Part shown: one piece after another, positions 1 through 12,012 of the stretch
How positions within the stretch are numbered: the stretch's first letter is position 1
How the letters are laid out: each line of letters begins with the position of its first letter
NCBI RefSeq assembly: GCF_008728515.1
Contig: NC_044978.1
Location: 8,389,771 to 8,453,770 of the forward strand
Direction of reading: 5' to 3'
Length of the DNA stretch: 64,000 nt
DNA from: Papio anubis
Taxonomy: Eukaryota; Chordata; Mammalia; Primates; Cercopithecidae
Translations under genes and position numbers: made by a program
The notes under the pieces: generated by a model
Seen by the model: the letters and a program-made list of their open reading frames with translations, nothing else
Databases searched by the model: none
What the model was told of the DNA's origin: nothing

Positions 1-1329
1 CTTTCACAAAAGAAAAGAGAGATGCCACACTTTAGAAAACCTGAAAAGTGTACAGAAAAAGGGAGGGCGCAATACAGTGAAGTGCATGCAGAAAAGGCAA
101 GTCCTGTGGTGTGAGTTCAAAGCAGTTGTATTACTACGGAATGAAGTCAATTTATATGATTCTCATTCTCAGCCTTCAGACATTTACAAGTAAACTACTA
201 AATATAATAGATTACAAGTTCGCTGAATCAGAAGAATCCCAGCTTTTGGTATGATTAAGTTTTAATTGTATTTCTCCTTCGGGATCACTAGTAGCTAATA
301 AGCTCATGAAAATAGGTCTTTAAATAGCAGGAGTAGTAAAAGTCTCTCTGTGCAGTATATTCTGGTATGCCTGGTTGCCTCAGGCATTCTGCTGTCTGTA
401 GTCTCAAGTGTTCCGTTTTCATATCAATGAAATATCTAAATAATACTCAAAAAATCCTTAGTTTTGAAACAAGATATCAGACACTCAGCTTATGAGTGGA
501 AGTTTCTTTTAAATTAATCAATAGGCTGTTTTTAAAAAGTGCTGCTATATTTTATTTATGAGAAAAGTCAGTTCGTAAGACACCTATCCAGAGGAACGTT
601 TCATAGTATTAACTACATGTATTAGACTCAAAAATTCCTTCTTTTCCACTGTATCTTTTAAGGCTGTAAAATAGAGACCATGTACATATCCCTTTGTCTA
701 TAACAAGCCTAACTTTCCAGTGCATTCAATGTACTCTGGTAATATGCTATGCAGTATCTTTTCATGGCATCATGGTATCATCTTACAAATGCAAACGTCC
801 ACTATTTTTAAAACAAGTAAACAAGACTAGTGTGAAAAATATGTAAACTTTTTCATGATATCATTTTTAATTCAGTGGGCATGCTTAGGGGGCATATGTA
901 TAATTTGCCAAATTGCTCACATTTTTCACAAAATATGCAAAAATGTCACTAGAAGGAAGATTATTATTACTATTTCAGTTCCCTTGGAAGTGTATCACCT
1001 TTTGGAACTATTGCAGTTATACTTTTGGGCAAACTGGTACAGAGAGAGACACACAATCAGGACCATCCTTGCCTCTTCGGTTGACAAGTGCATTATATAT
1101 ACTCAGTCAGCTCACCTACTGTTACAAGTCTAGCTCTGTCTTTCTTCTCTGCTTAAAACCTTTTAGTGATGGTTCATTGCCTACAGGTAAAGTTGAGTTC
1201 CTTAGCAGGTTATTTATCGCCATTCATGTGTTTACTTGGGCCCAGTTTTAGCCTAATTTCTCTCTGCTTTTTCTTTCTCAAGCCATCTCCGTGATCTAGG
1301 ATTATTTAAGCTCCACATGGTAAAATGGC
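1..1329. other. Unique AT-rich sequence, no gene
   Basis: No repeat family or gene was recognised here. Open frames near 855-1251 overlap each other in two frames, lack any familiar domain, and have the base composition of the surrounding non-coding DNA. Confidence 0.6.
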
Positions 1330-1660
1330 CATAAGATTTCTCTTCCTTAGGTCTTTGCATAAGGTGCTGCCTTTGTATTTTATCTCTAACAAGTTTCTGT
1401 GCAAATTTTCATGCTCATCTCAGTGCTTCCTCCAGAAGGCTTTCCTGACGGCCCTCTTCATGTATATACATTTGTTCTCCCTCTTCTTGCATGGCTTACA
1501 CTTGTTGTGATTAACACATTGCAATGGAATATGTACGGATAAATAGACTGTAGGATATCTTAAAGGAAAGGATTACACATAAAGCGTTATCTTTTAATCC
1601 TCAGCCTCTAGCATGGTACCTACTGCATAGTAACATGTCAGTACCTGCTAGATGAATAAT
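1330..1660 (+). mobile_element. L2 LINE 3' fragment
   Basis: The stretch has the pyrimidine-rich order typical of L2 3' ends: 'ggtctttgcataaggtgctg', then a 'cagaaggctttcctgacggc' segment, then a tail close to 'tagcatggtacctactgcat' and a 'gatgaataat' end. Boundaries are approximate. A short open frame inside it is a by-product of this old LINE and is not a gene. Confidence 0.6.
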
Positions 1661-4600
1661 ATCATAGTTTTAAGAATTCTACGAACATAAAAGAGACATA
1701 GTAAAGAATCCTATGAGCATTAGATGGATCCTGTAAAACCATTTTATAAATATAGGTACAGATGAAGTATATTTTTCAACCGATGTTTCTGCAAGAAGAG
1801 AAAATTTAATTTTTGGACGACCTCATTTGTGCTTGAAAATGAATAAATAATATAACTTGATCCTTTTTACAGAAGTCATGAACTCTCACTGTCCCCTCTA
1901 TTATATAACAAACACAACTTTATTTTTTTAATGGTGCCTTCTATGGGTTTACTGCCCTTCAGCTAAAATACAGCAGGGAAGATGCTCTTATGGTATTTTT
2001 GACCTGACATGAAATATGTGTCAACAGAACCCTTGCAAAAAGTAGCTCTCTCAGGATTCCTTCCTAATTTTGAGAAGGCAAGAGGTCCAGATAAGCATCT
2101 CGATGTAAAGCCTTTTGAGGTTAGCTCATCATTACTAAGTTTCCCGCCCCAATCATTTTTAGACCGCAACTGTCACGTCATTGATCACGTCCCTGTGGCC
2201 ACAAAATCAATAGCATTGAGCACCTAGAGAAAACATTTGTTCTAGAAACATAAGACAGGCCTCCTGTCCACAACTGAGCAAAATATATCAAAGCACATTA
2301 ACCATGGAATGATTCCTTGATCTTATTTTGGTTAACAGGGATAATTTAAAGTAGAGAGATGGCCCAAGAGAGAGATTATCCACAGTTTTATAGATTTACC
2401 AACTTCTCTCTACTTAGGAACCCTAATTTCCCACATGCTCACAGCTCTCCCTGGTGACTGTCTGTGGTTTAATAACATATGTTGCCTGGAGGGCGATGGA
2501 AGAGCTGAGGAAGCATCATCCAATCCAACCTTCAATTGTAGGAATTGGAAAATGGAACACTCCATTTTATAGCACTAAGAATAATTCAGGTAAAGTTCTA
2601 ACACTTCCCAGGTACACAATAATTCTTAAGATTACTAAAGAATGTAATGCTAGAATTTAGTTGAAGACAATTTTTCCTCATTTTCTACAAAAACCTCATT
2701 TACTCTAAAACTTCTTTACCTTTTTACCGAAAACTTCTTAAATGACTTACAAATATCCATGCTAATGAAATAGTTACCTCTAGTGACAAAAAGATGAAGA
2801 GCTTGCAAAGCTTGTTGAATGTGCCACCAAGAAGAGCAATCTATTAGGAATCCTAATTACTAATGAAAATCCAGTTTTTATTATCTATTCCATCATGTCA
2901 TTATTTCCCTATGATAGTACAAATAAAATGAGCTGTTAACCTCGTCTTCAAATAGGATCCAGACCCACTGACTTCTCAGATTCTCATTAATAAATTTGCT
3001 TTTCTTTGAATAAAATGCAAGATTTTTTTTCCAAAAATTCCTTATAGGTTTGGTTCCAAAATAATTGATACTGTGTTGCCAAAAGATAGGGAGAAAGACT
3101 TTAAGAGATGTGATGGCAAACTTAATAGATTGTAATACAAATGAATAGTGAAAAACTCTGCCCTTGGCAACAAATATTTAAGAGTGTGCACATTCCCACT
3201 CAAAAGTAAAACTGAAGATTCATGGAAATTTTTTTTTTTACCAGATTCAGCAACTTTAGCAAATCAACCTCATACCTAAACACACATGTACACACGATTA
3301 CACACACGAACACTGACAGCAATCTCAACTCCAGGATGGCCAGATTCTTCTCAAATTTAGGGGCAAGGGTGCACACTGGTCTTTTTTTACTGCCTAGCTG
3401 GGTATGATAGCAGCGACCTGCAATGTTAGCTGCCGGAGAAAACACTGCAGGTAACCTTGGTAATACTCACCTGGGGAGGGGCAGCTTTTTAAGTAGGAAG
3501 ATTCACACCTTTTGCTTAGCTCAGATATTGTCTCTTCTCAGCAGGGGGTGCCAATTGTGCCAAACTGTGCTGAATTAATTGGAGTTGTTTGGCTCTCTCT
3601 CCAGTTAGTTACCAACATACATCCATGAAAACAAACCAAGAAAGACAAGGGAAAAAATCACCTTGACATTCTTGTTCTCTTATAACACGTATCTATCCAC
3701 CTTACGTTCTTCTTGAATGTTTAATACACTGACCACTCTGAAGCTTCGGAGCTTTCTCACTCTACAGAAGTTCTTGTTTAGGGTGATTCATCACTCCTTT
3801 ACCCATATATATCAGTTCGAATGTAATCTTGTTGAATGGCTTATTCTGCAGCCTTTCATTTTATAAAAATATTCACTTTGTGTGTATAGAAATAAATTAT
3901 AGCATGGCATTAACATTGCTATCTTTTGGGAAGGCTTTATTAAAAAGATGAAGATTCATATGTACTATGAAAAACAAGCAGCATTCATCCTTAAGACTAT
4001 TTTGAACACAGTAACCTTTGGAAAATAGATGCTATACCTTGTGATAGGCTATTTAAACAAGCTTAGAGTTGCTAAGCCCGAAGAAATTCCCTCTGGCTGG
4101 GAAACGCCCATTGGCTGAAGAATTCTTAAGGGCTGAAAGCACCTGTCAACATATTTTCCAGGGTTCCAGTTTAGTCCCACTCTAACCAGGCAACATGATT
4201 TTCATCTTTTGGCCAACATAAAAATACCAAGAATATTTCAGTCAATATTCTTGATATTTTTTATTGTATTTACCCTGCTAATCTCCGCCTCTCTAACTTT
4301 TCTTTCAGCTTCCTTTATGGCATGCCTCCTGCCTACCTCCCTTGCAAAGCCTCCTGATTTGACCCTCATACTATCCCCTCTTAAATTCTTACTATGTCCA
4401 CTGTTTTACCAGAAGATGTAGCATCTGTTTACTTCTATAATCTGATATTTTCTACATCCTCCATGTGTGTTACTCTTGTATCCTCAAGCAGATGGTAAGA
4501 AATTTGACAGTACATCAGACTTTAACAATTCTTTGTATCCCTTTGCTATTAAACACAAAGCAAATCCTATCTTAAAATTAAACAGGTAGACCTCTGGAGG

Positions 4601-5581
4601 GCGTGAGTGTTCTCTCGAGAAGTATGTTAGCCTTAGATAACAGAACCACATCAGTGTGACATTTGAGAGGGGTTCTCAGCAACAGATACACAGTTGGACT
4701 ACAATGCATGGGATCTAAATTTCATACAGTTCCTATAATTACTCTAGGTACTTTATTAGATACTATAATTATATCATCTCATGTTAATCATTAGATCATC
4801 TTTATGTATTAAGTATAATAAACCTATTTATAAGTAGAATACCAGAAATGCAGAGTAGGTAATTGTCTGAATTCATATAGAAAATACAAAAATGCATAAA
4901 ACAATGTTTCTCTCTTGGTTTATATTATTTATAGGAAACCTATTTTAATCTTCCACTATTCTTTCCTTCCATCTAAGCAAATTTTTCATTAGTTTACTTT
5001 TTTGATTTTTTATTCACAATCCACTTACTAACTTAATAGTGGTAAATGGGACTGCTATCTTGGATGCATCTTTGCATCTGCATGTTAATTATGGTTCTAG
5101 TGTCCTTAGTCTCTAAAGTGAAAGACAGACATTTCCAAGAAATATAAAGAAAGACATAGGAGCTAATGGAAAATCCATCATCAAATTTATACAGATTATT
5201 TATAGCACCATTCTTAGACCCAGAAGAACTACACAATAGCAGAAATCAAATCAGAGAAGGCTAATTTTTCTGTATGTTTTTTTGAGCATATCGCAACTTA
5301 CATTGTTCTACTTGCTAGTTTCAAATAACTGAAAGGAGAAAAACAGTCTCAAAGTTTGTTAGAAAATGATAGGAAACCTAAGAAAAATACTATTCAGAAG
5401 TTATGCTGTGATTTCTGCTTTACTTGTACAACTTGGAAACCGAAATTTACAAATACACATAATCTCACTCAGTTGTTTGTTTGCGCGGTCTTCTACTTGG
5501 GGCATGAGATTACTAAAAGGATGTATTTGTTTAAAACTCCATTTGATTTCTCTTCTCAAGCAATAAAAATAAGAGTCAATT
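1661..5581. other. Unique sequence, about 3.9 kb
   Basis: No young repeat is visible. It contains the CTCF-like motif annotated separately near 3.54 kb and a C/T-rich patch at 4260-4420 that may be a very old LINE remnant, although I cannot assign it. Small open frames here show no domain and no initiation or splice context. Confidence 0.5.
3538..3552 (+). promoter_or_regulatory. Candidate CTCF-binding motif
   Basis: The 15-mer 'tcagcagggggtgcc' carries the full 'agcaggggg' heart of the CTCF consensus, followed by 'tgcc' where the consensus has 'cgct'. It lies in unique sequence rather than in a repeat. This is a motif match by eye only, and occupancy cannot be inferred. Confidence 0.35.
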
Positions 5582-5901
5582 AAAAATAACTAATCTGGGC
5601 CGGGCACTGTGGCTCACGCCTGTAATTCCTGCACTTTGGGAGGCTGAGGCGGGAGGATCACGAAGTCAGGAGATGGAGACCATCCTGGCTAACACAGTGA
5701 AACCCCGTCTCTAATAAAAATACAAAAAATGAGCCGGGCATGGTGGCGGCGCCTGTAGTCCCAGCTGCTTCCCAGACTGAGGCAGGAGAATGGCGGGAAC
5801 CCGGGAGGCGGAGCTTGCAGTGAGCAGAGATGGCGCCACTGCAGTCCAGCCTGGGGACAGAGCGAGACTCCGTCTCAAAAAAATGAAAAATAAATAATCT
5901 G
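5582..5901 (+). mobile_element. AluY, full length, with target-site duplication
   Basis: The Alu body runs from 'ggccgggcactgtggctc' at 5598 to a short A-tail at about 5885. It is flanked by a 16-bp duplication at 5582-5597 and 5886-5901 with one mismatch ('aaaaataactaatctg' versus 'aaaaataaataatctg'). Both monomers and the middle linker are present. The tail is short and interrupted, so this is not one of the youngest copies. Confidence 0.95.
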
Positions 5902-6559
5902 AATTAGAGAAGAAAGAAACTTGGAATCTATAAAAAATTAAAATAAATGTATTTAAGGAGAAGCCTGTATCTTACCACAGTTAAAGAGGTACTCTTATCC
6001 TGTACTTTGGTATTGAAGGGCAGAGAGGCTAAATGATTGACATTGTCTTTGTTCAACAATAAAGAAACAAATGCCTGATAAGTTATGTCACTTAATCAAA
6101 AGTCATATAGACAAGAGAAAAATATAATTAGAGTCAGGCTCTATTTCTTTCCAGTCTTCTCCCTACAACAGAGAAAGACATGAAATTCTTATTGGGTAAA
6201 AAAATACTGTGCCTAAGCTAACTTAATCCCCCATTGGCAAAATCATTTTGAAGATGCTTCCATTTTAGCCAAACCAATATAAAGTTTGGAATTATATAAA
6301 TTTCTCTCTCTTTTTAATTTTAAGTGATGGTAATATGGTTCAAACATGTTTGGATTAAGTTTCAAAGAGTAAAAGGTAATGATACTCAGTTGAGAATAAC
6401 TTTCTGAAAATGTTGACAGTGATAACTTTTTATTCGGTACCTTTGGCGAATCTACATAACATATATCCAATTTGTGTATTATATAAATATAAATATTTGT
6501 GTATACACATACACACACACCTATACACACCTTGGTCAATATATATCCTAGCTGTAGTG

Positions 6560-7375
6560 CAGAAGTAAAATGCAACAACCACACTGGAAAACTGGCAGTT
6601 CTTACAAAGTTAAATGGACATTTATCACATGACCAAGCAATTCCTCTCGTCGTATTCACCCTGGAGTGAATTCACCTATATCCACAGAAATGCTTGTTAT
6701 AGAATGTTCATGGCAGCTTTATTCATAATAGCCAAAAACTGGAAACATCTCAGATGTCCAATAACAGATACATGAATAAATAAGTTGAACTATATAATGG
6801 AAGAGTACTCAACAGTGACAACAAATGAACTACATGCAATGACATGGTTAAAGGGTGGGACTCAATAAGTTGATACTTTCATCCTTTAAAGGTGAGTAAA
6901 AAATTCAATTAAAATGTGATGCCATTTTTTCTCTTCTAATTACTTGTATAAAACCCTACAGAAATATTTACTTATTTTGTATGTATTTTATTTTTAAGTA
7001 ATATAAGTTGTATTTTATTCAAATGGAATATAAAATTAAATTACAAAAATCTTTATAACTTGCTCTTTGCCGAGCAAGTGTGAAAAATGAGAAATAATTT
7101 AATTGTCCATTGGCTAATCGGTCAAATTATATTTTTCTAAAATGCTTGGTATCATGGAAAAATGCTCCAAATATGATATCAAGTAAATAAATTAAATAAA
7201 AATATACTACCCACATATGCATAGAGAAACAGTCTTAAAAATGTATCAAAGTGTTCATAATTATTGTCTCTGGAGGTAGATCCGAGGTTACTTAAAATTT
7301 TAATTTCACTTTTTCTGGTATTTTCCAATCATTATCATGAATATTATTAATATCATTTATAATCAGAATAAAAAC
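6560..7375 (+). mobile_element. Old L1 (L1M or HAL1-like) ORF2 end and 3' region
   Basis: The order of segments follows the end of L1 ORF2: 'ggaaaactggcagttctta', 'cacatgaccaagcaattcc', 'ttcataatagccaaaaactg', 'atgtccaataacagatac', then a 3' part with 'ggaggtagatccgaggtta' and an end like 'ttataatcagaataaaaac'. No open frame survives. The 7070-7375 part may belong to a separate insertion of a related family, and the join near 6.95 kb was not resolved. Confidence 0.7.
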
Positions 7376-7454
7376 AAACGCCAATCAAAATGTTTCCTGG
7401 GTCTGGAAATGGAGTTGATGGATAATATATATTTTGACTTTTAGTTTTAAACCC
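7376..7454. other. Short unique flank of the inverted repeat
   Basis: Unique sequence leading into the inverted duplication; no feature is seen. Confidence 0.5.
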
Positions 7455-7541
7455 AAATTATGATGCTCTTTGTGACTTTCCTTCCCAAACACAGGAAATA
7501 GTTGTGTTTGGGAAGGAAAGCCACAAAGAGCATCATAATTT
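7455..7541. repeat. Near-perfect 39-bp inverted duplication (hairpin)
   Basis: Left arm 7455-7493 and right arm 7503-7541 are reverse complements at 38 of 39 positions, separated by a 9-nt loop ('ggaaatagt'). Read as RNA from the minus strand, the single mismatch becomes a G-U pair, so the whole stem can pair. The 11-mer 'tgctctttgtg' from the left arm (7464-7474) recurs in direct orientation immediately after the right arm (7541-7551). No repeat family explains it. Confidence 0.95.
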
Positions 7542-8331
7542 GCTCTTTGTGCAAAATTATGGGAAGGGACAATGATGAACAAAAACTAAGTCAAGAGAAA
7601 TAACTGTAGACTTGATTTGAATGAAGCATAATTAAAGTCACTGATAGAGACATGTTCTTTCCCATTCCCTCTTCCTTTCATGTAAAAAACAAAAATAGTT
7701 GATAGCCATCCTTCCAATAACCTGGGCACTCAACTTGGCTTTGTCTGATTTCTCAGTGCCATTTATTTTCTCCATCAATGCTGCAGTTGTAACTGAAGGT
7801 ACATACTACGCAGTTCAAAAATTGTATATTTTTCAGTTGGCAAAATACTTGAATATTTAGACTTTAGTCACTACCACAACCCCTTAAAACTCACCATTAA
7901 AGAGGTTAGGGAGGGGCTCTGTAAAACTTTGATCTTTCTGTTAAAGTTACTGTCTTTGGTTACGCAGTATGCTGTGCTATTCCGTTCCTCTTTCAAATAG
8001 TCCTTCACTTATCTGGCGTTACTTTGTAATTTGGCGTTACTTCCTACCGGTTATGTAGAATTTTGGGGTGATGTCAGGTCTGCATGTGACCTCTTAAATT
8101 AGCATATATTTGGTTTCTTAAAAGCAATATGTATACTTGAGGAATTTGGGGTCTGACATTTATTACTTTCTTGAACATCATTCAAAATTTTTACTTCTAG
8201 AGCTACATCATGTTCTAGAAGGCTGGTTATAATGTTCCCTTTTTTTCACTGGTCATTTTATAATATTTTGAAACTAACACACATAACTTAGTAAAGAGAA
8301 GCCAATGGCAACCCAAATTGAAGCCAAAGTG
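7542..8331. other. Unique sequence
   Basis: No gene or clear repeat is seen between the hairpin and the truncated Alu. Confidence 0.5.
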
Positions 8332-8620
8332 GTGAAGATACTTGGGAGGCCAAGGCGGGTGGATCACTTGAGATCAGGAGTTCAAGACCAGCCTGACTAA
8401 CGTGGTAAAACCCCGTCTCTACTAAAAATACAAAAATTAGCCAGGCATAGTGGCAGGCACCTGTTATCCCTGCTACTTGGGAGGCTGACACAGGAGAATT
8501 GCTTGAACGCAGGAGGCAGAGGTTGCAGTGAACTGAGATCACGCCATTGCACTCCAGTCTCGGGGACAGAGGGAGACTCCGTCTCAAAAAAAAAAAAAAA
8601 AAAAAAAAGTGAAGATACTT
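8332..8620 (+). mobile_element. 5'-truncated AluS with target-site duplication
   Basis: The Alu begins inside the left monomer at 'ttgggaggccaaggcggg' and runs to a long A-tail ending at 8608. A perfect 12-bp duplication, 'gtgaagatactt', sits at 8332-8343 and 8609-8620, so the truncation happened at insertion. The 'cacttgagatcaggagttc' form is S-type. Reverse-strand open frames across it are Alu artefacts. Confidence 0.95.
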
Positions 8621-10829
8621 TAGATTGCATTGGCATGCATAAAGCTCTCATAATGTCTGACATTTATTTTATAATTTAATATTATTTCTCTGAAATATTT
8701 CTTATTTAGGCTGCAAAAGAAAAAATCTACCTGTAATCTCATATCCTCTAGATTACCACATTTCATTGAGCCTGATAATTACTTTTTCTCACCTACTAGC
8801 TATTCATACAGATAAGTATATTTTTTTTCTTATTTAGCCATAAGTATTTATTATAGAAAGTATTTGAGACAAGATAACAAGATGTGCAGAAAATTTCAAA
8901 TAACATTATATAGAATGTCTCTGGTGCACTCTAATTGTACTACGTGCATGGTGTCTGCAGCTGTCTGTACAAACTAATGTTTAGGGTATAATGAATACTA
9001 ATGCTTCCTGAAGGTAATTGTCCTATTATATTCGGAGTTCAGTAGTTTGGTTTATTAACATCATGTGATACAGCGTTCTTAGGCAGTCAAGTTTTCTTCA
9101 AAGTGAGCTACTTCAGGTTGCAGTGTTTATTGACTATCCGAATTGCAATTATGAAAATATCATTGAATTTTCAGTGTTCCTGCAGTTAAGATATTCACTT
9201 ACTGCAGGGTTGAGCTTGTACTATAAAAAGCTTAAAGCTACTGACCCTCATTTAGCAAAGTTCGATTTGAAAAACCTGTATTCTTTCCCACAGCTTCTGC
9301 AATTATCAAGGCAAAACATTCGATTAGGTTCTTTAATCAATGTTTGTTTTCTACTTGCAGAAGTGGCTACCCAAGATAGGACATTTAGCACCTGTAAGGC
9401 TAATGTTAGGCCATATTCGACTCTTAGAGTTCCTGGGCTCCTTTATGGCAAGGGCTGTATGGATTCTCTGGCTCTCCCTGGGAGCACTTGACCCTGAGAG
9501 CTTAACTCAGAGAGCTGCAGAAATGAACTACATAGCAACCTAGTTCATCCTCCTGACAACGTCGTGCTGTCAAGATGTCAAGCGTAATGCGAAATTGCTC
9601 AGAATTTTTAAATACTCAAAAAATTTAATATAAATTAATATACATTAAATCAATCTACAGGATAGGACTGTATATATAATCTGATAAAGAAACAGATGTG
9701 GAGACAACTTTCGAATTACTTTGGAATATGAAGAACTAGGCTTTAAATATAAAATTGCCAAAATGATATTAAAACTAAGATACATAAAGAGAAATTTCCT
9801 AAAAAATTGATTAAAAATGTAGTTTAGGGCACAATTTTAAAGATGTATCTATATTAAGTGTAAAGCACCTTAATAAAAGAGACAATGTTATTCATATTTT
9901 ATTGCTTTTGATGTATTTCAAAGTAAATTACATGGGCTTTTCAATGTGCAACTGATTAAATTCATTTATTCAAAATTATTAGATAATCAATCTGTTGAAG
10001 AGTCTGCTTAAAGAGAATTATTATATATTGCATAAATTACTATATACATAAAAAATGAACTTTGAAATGCTTAGTACTTACATTGCAGTATTCTATTTGT
10101 ACCAGCAGAGATTCTTTGGGGTTTTTTTCCCTGTTAATATATGCTTGTTTAACTTCGTTGATGATTTTGAAGGTACTCTGAGGTCCTATCTTGTTATAAA
10201 GTCATCTTCTCTGTTCTAACTCTACCTTGAATTTCAAACTTTTATTTTAACAGCAGAACACTGTTCTTAACACAACGTTATGAAGAAACCAATCACTGAA
10301 AGCAGATAAAAAACAGAGTGAGGAAGGGTTGAGGAACCGAGACACATGGGGCTCTGCCTCTCGGTTCCTGTAAACCCCCTTTCTCGTGGTTCCTGAGGGT
10401 ATTTTGAGGTGTCCCTAGGAATCTTCTGAGAACAACTTGAAAAGCATCGTCTCCATAGATGAGGGCACAAATTGTTCTCTGCTTTTTATCAAATTAACTC
10501 CATTTTCTTAGTGACTATTGTTACCCTTCACGTAAAATCACAATCTAGGATACTGAGAGGACAACATCGTGGAATTTTAAATATCCATGTCTGTTCTTTT
10601 CCTTGTGATTAAAACTTAAGAATAGATCTGTTAAGTCAATTTGACCATATATTTTCCATTGGTAGACTTATAATTATGATTACATGTAGATCCAAAAGAA
10701 GTGAAGATTTCTAATAGTTCACCCTGGATAGTAAAGGCCTTACAAAAGACAGCTTACTCTGGCACTAACGTTTACATATATTCTATAACAGTTACTGTTG
10801 TAATTTATCGCCAGTGTGTGATTTTTTCC
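8621..10829. other. Unique AT-rich sequence
   Basis: No repeat family was recognised. A perfect 11-bp inverted repeat ('aggaaccgaga' at 10332-10342 and its complement at 10359-10369, 16-nt loop) is the only local structure noted. Open frames near 9123-9543 overlap in two frames and show no domain. Confidence 0.5.
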
Positions 10830-11300
10830 TGTTATCATGCCATGAATGTTTGTCAGGAAGACTGACACACGATGGTCCATCTGTGAGCCGCAGGCCTCTT
10901 CTACCATTTCGTCTTCTGAGTACACTTCTGGCAAAGGCCAGCGAATGCGTGATAGAAATTCAGCGACGTTGATGCTGAGTGTGCAATCATCTGCTTCCAT
11001 TTGTCCCTGTGTTTGGCATGGATTAATAGGCCGAGGCAGGAGACAAGCATAGCACAAATTGAAAATAATGGAGCATTTTGCACCAAAGGAGTCAGAGGAT
11101 AAGAACTACAATGGGCAGGCAAGGAGACAGTGAGCGGGCTGGAGGCGGTGCCCCGCGTCAGCAAGAGGCTGTGGCAACTTCCCGACAGTTACGGCTCAGA
11201 ACATCCCAGTCTAATGAAGGCAGGGCCCACCTGCTGTATGCCGTTTTATTGTTATTTGAGTGGCTTTTACATGATAGTCTAATTTCGGATTCCATGCGAA
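10830..11300. other. CpG-richer, GC-richer unique island
   Basis: By hand count, roughly 16-18 CpG dinucleotides fall between 10868 and 11315, far denser than in the AT-rich flanks, and none lies in an Alu or other recognised repeat. Short open frames occur on both strands; the longest on the minus strand spans 10740-11057 (105 codons). None matches a family I know, and no convincing splice donor and acceptor pair frames them. It could be a conserved non-coding element, an exon of a non-coding transcript, or a remnant of an old insertion. Confidence 0.35.
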
Positions 11301-11879
11301 ACTCACAGGCAAATCGATTAACATGACATGTTAACATTTCAGGGAAAATAATGTAAACATTCCACTGTACAGAAAGAACTGCAATTATCATCCAGAATGT
11401 GGGCTCATTGTAAAGAACAGAAAAATCATTTCATATTACCGTATACATCCCACAGACTAAGTAGTTATCTCTTAGGCGCCCTCATTCAGAAGTGAGGATA
11501 GAAGCATCTGACTGCCAGTCATGCACCAAACGCCATCTAACACCTGCTGAAGTGGGCTGTGGAGAAGGCACGGATGAGACTCAGACACCTCTAGATTTCC
11601 AACAACGTGGCTAGAGTATAAATCAAGGAAAGCTGAATTGAAAAAGTGATGTAAAGAAAGCTATACACATTTGAGGGTAATATGTCTTAGATGATTGTTT
11701 CATTAGGACAGAAAAATGGCGGTGGGTAGGAATGAAATCTAGAGAACGAAGAGTCAAAGATTATGAATCTATTGTCCCCAAAGGAGAGTAACTGGCCAAT
11801 ACAAGCACTATGGATCATCTTAGCTGCTTAACCTCACTACAGTGAGAAATACGGTGCACCACATTGTCCGTCTGGCGAC
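11301..11879. other. Unique sequence
   Basis: No gene or recognisable repeat. Confidence 0.5.
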
Positions 11880-12012
11880 TTGACTTCCTGCTCCCCAGAG
11901 TGGCAAACCCTGTAGAGCATGGGTTGGGTCTACGGAGTACCTATAGTACCCAGCTATTACTATTCCTTGTAGCTATTCCAGAAATATTTGTTGAATGAAA
12001 GAAAGAATGACT
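11880..12012 (+). mobile_element. L2 LINE 3' end, degenerate
   Basis: The stretch has the L2 tail pattern: a 'ccctgtagagcatgggt' region, then 'agaaatatttgttgaatgaa' followed by a gaaagaatga run. It is short and diverged. Confidence 0.5.

Noticed and set aside
4095..4125. Promoter around an inverted CCAAT box ('cattggct')
   Set aside because: There is no TATA box at a fitting distance, no CpG island and no downstream exon.
7455..7541. MicroRNA gene
   Set aside because: The stem is suitable, but there is no known seed, family or expression evidence, and near-perfect arms fit a recent duplication better.
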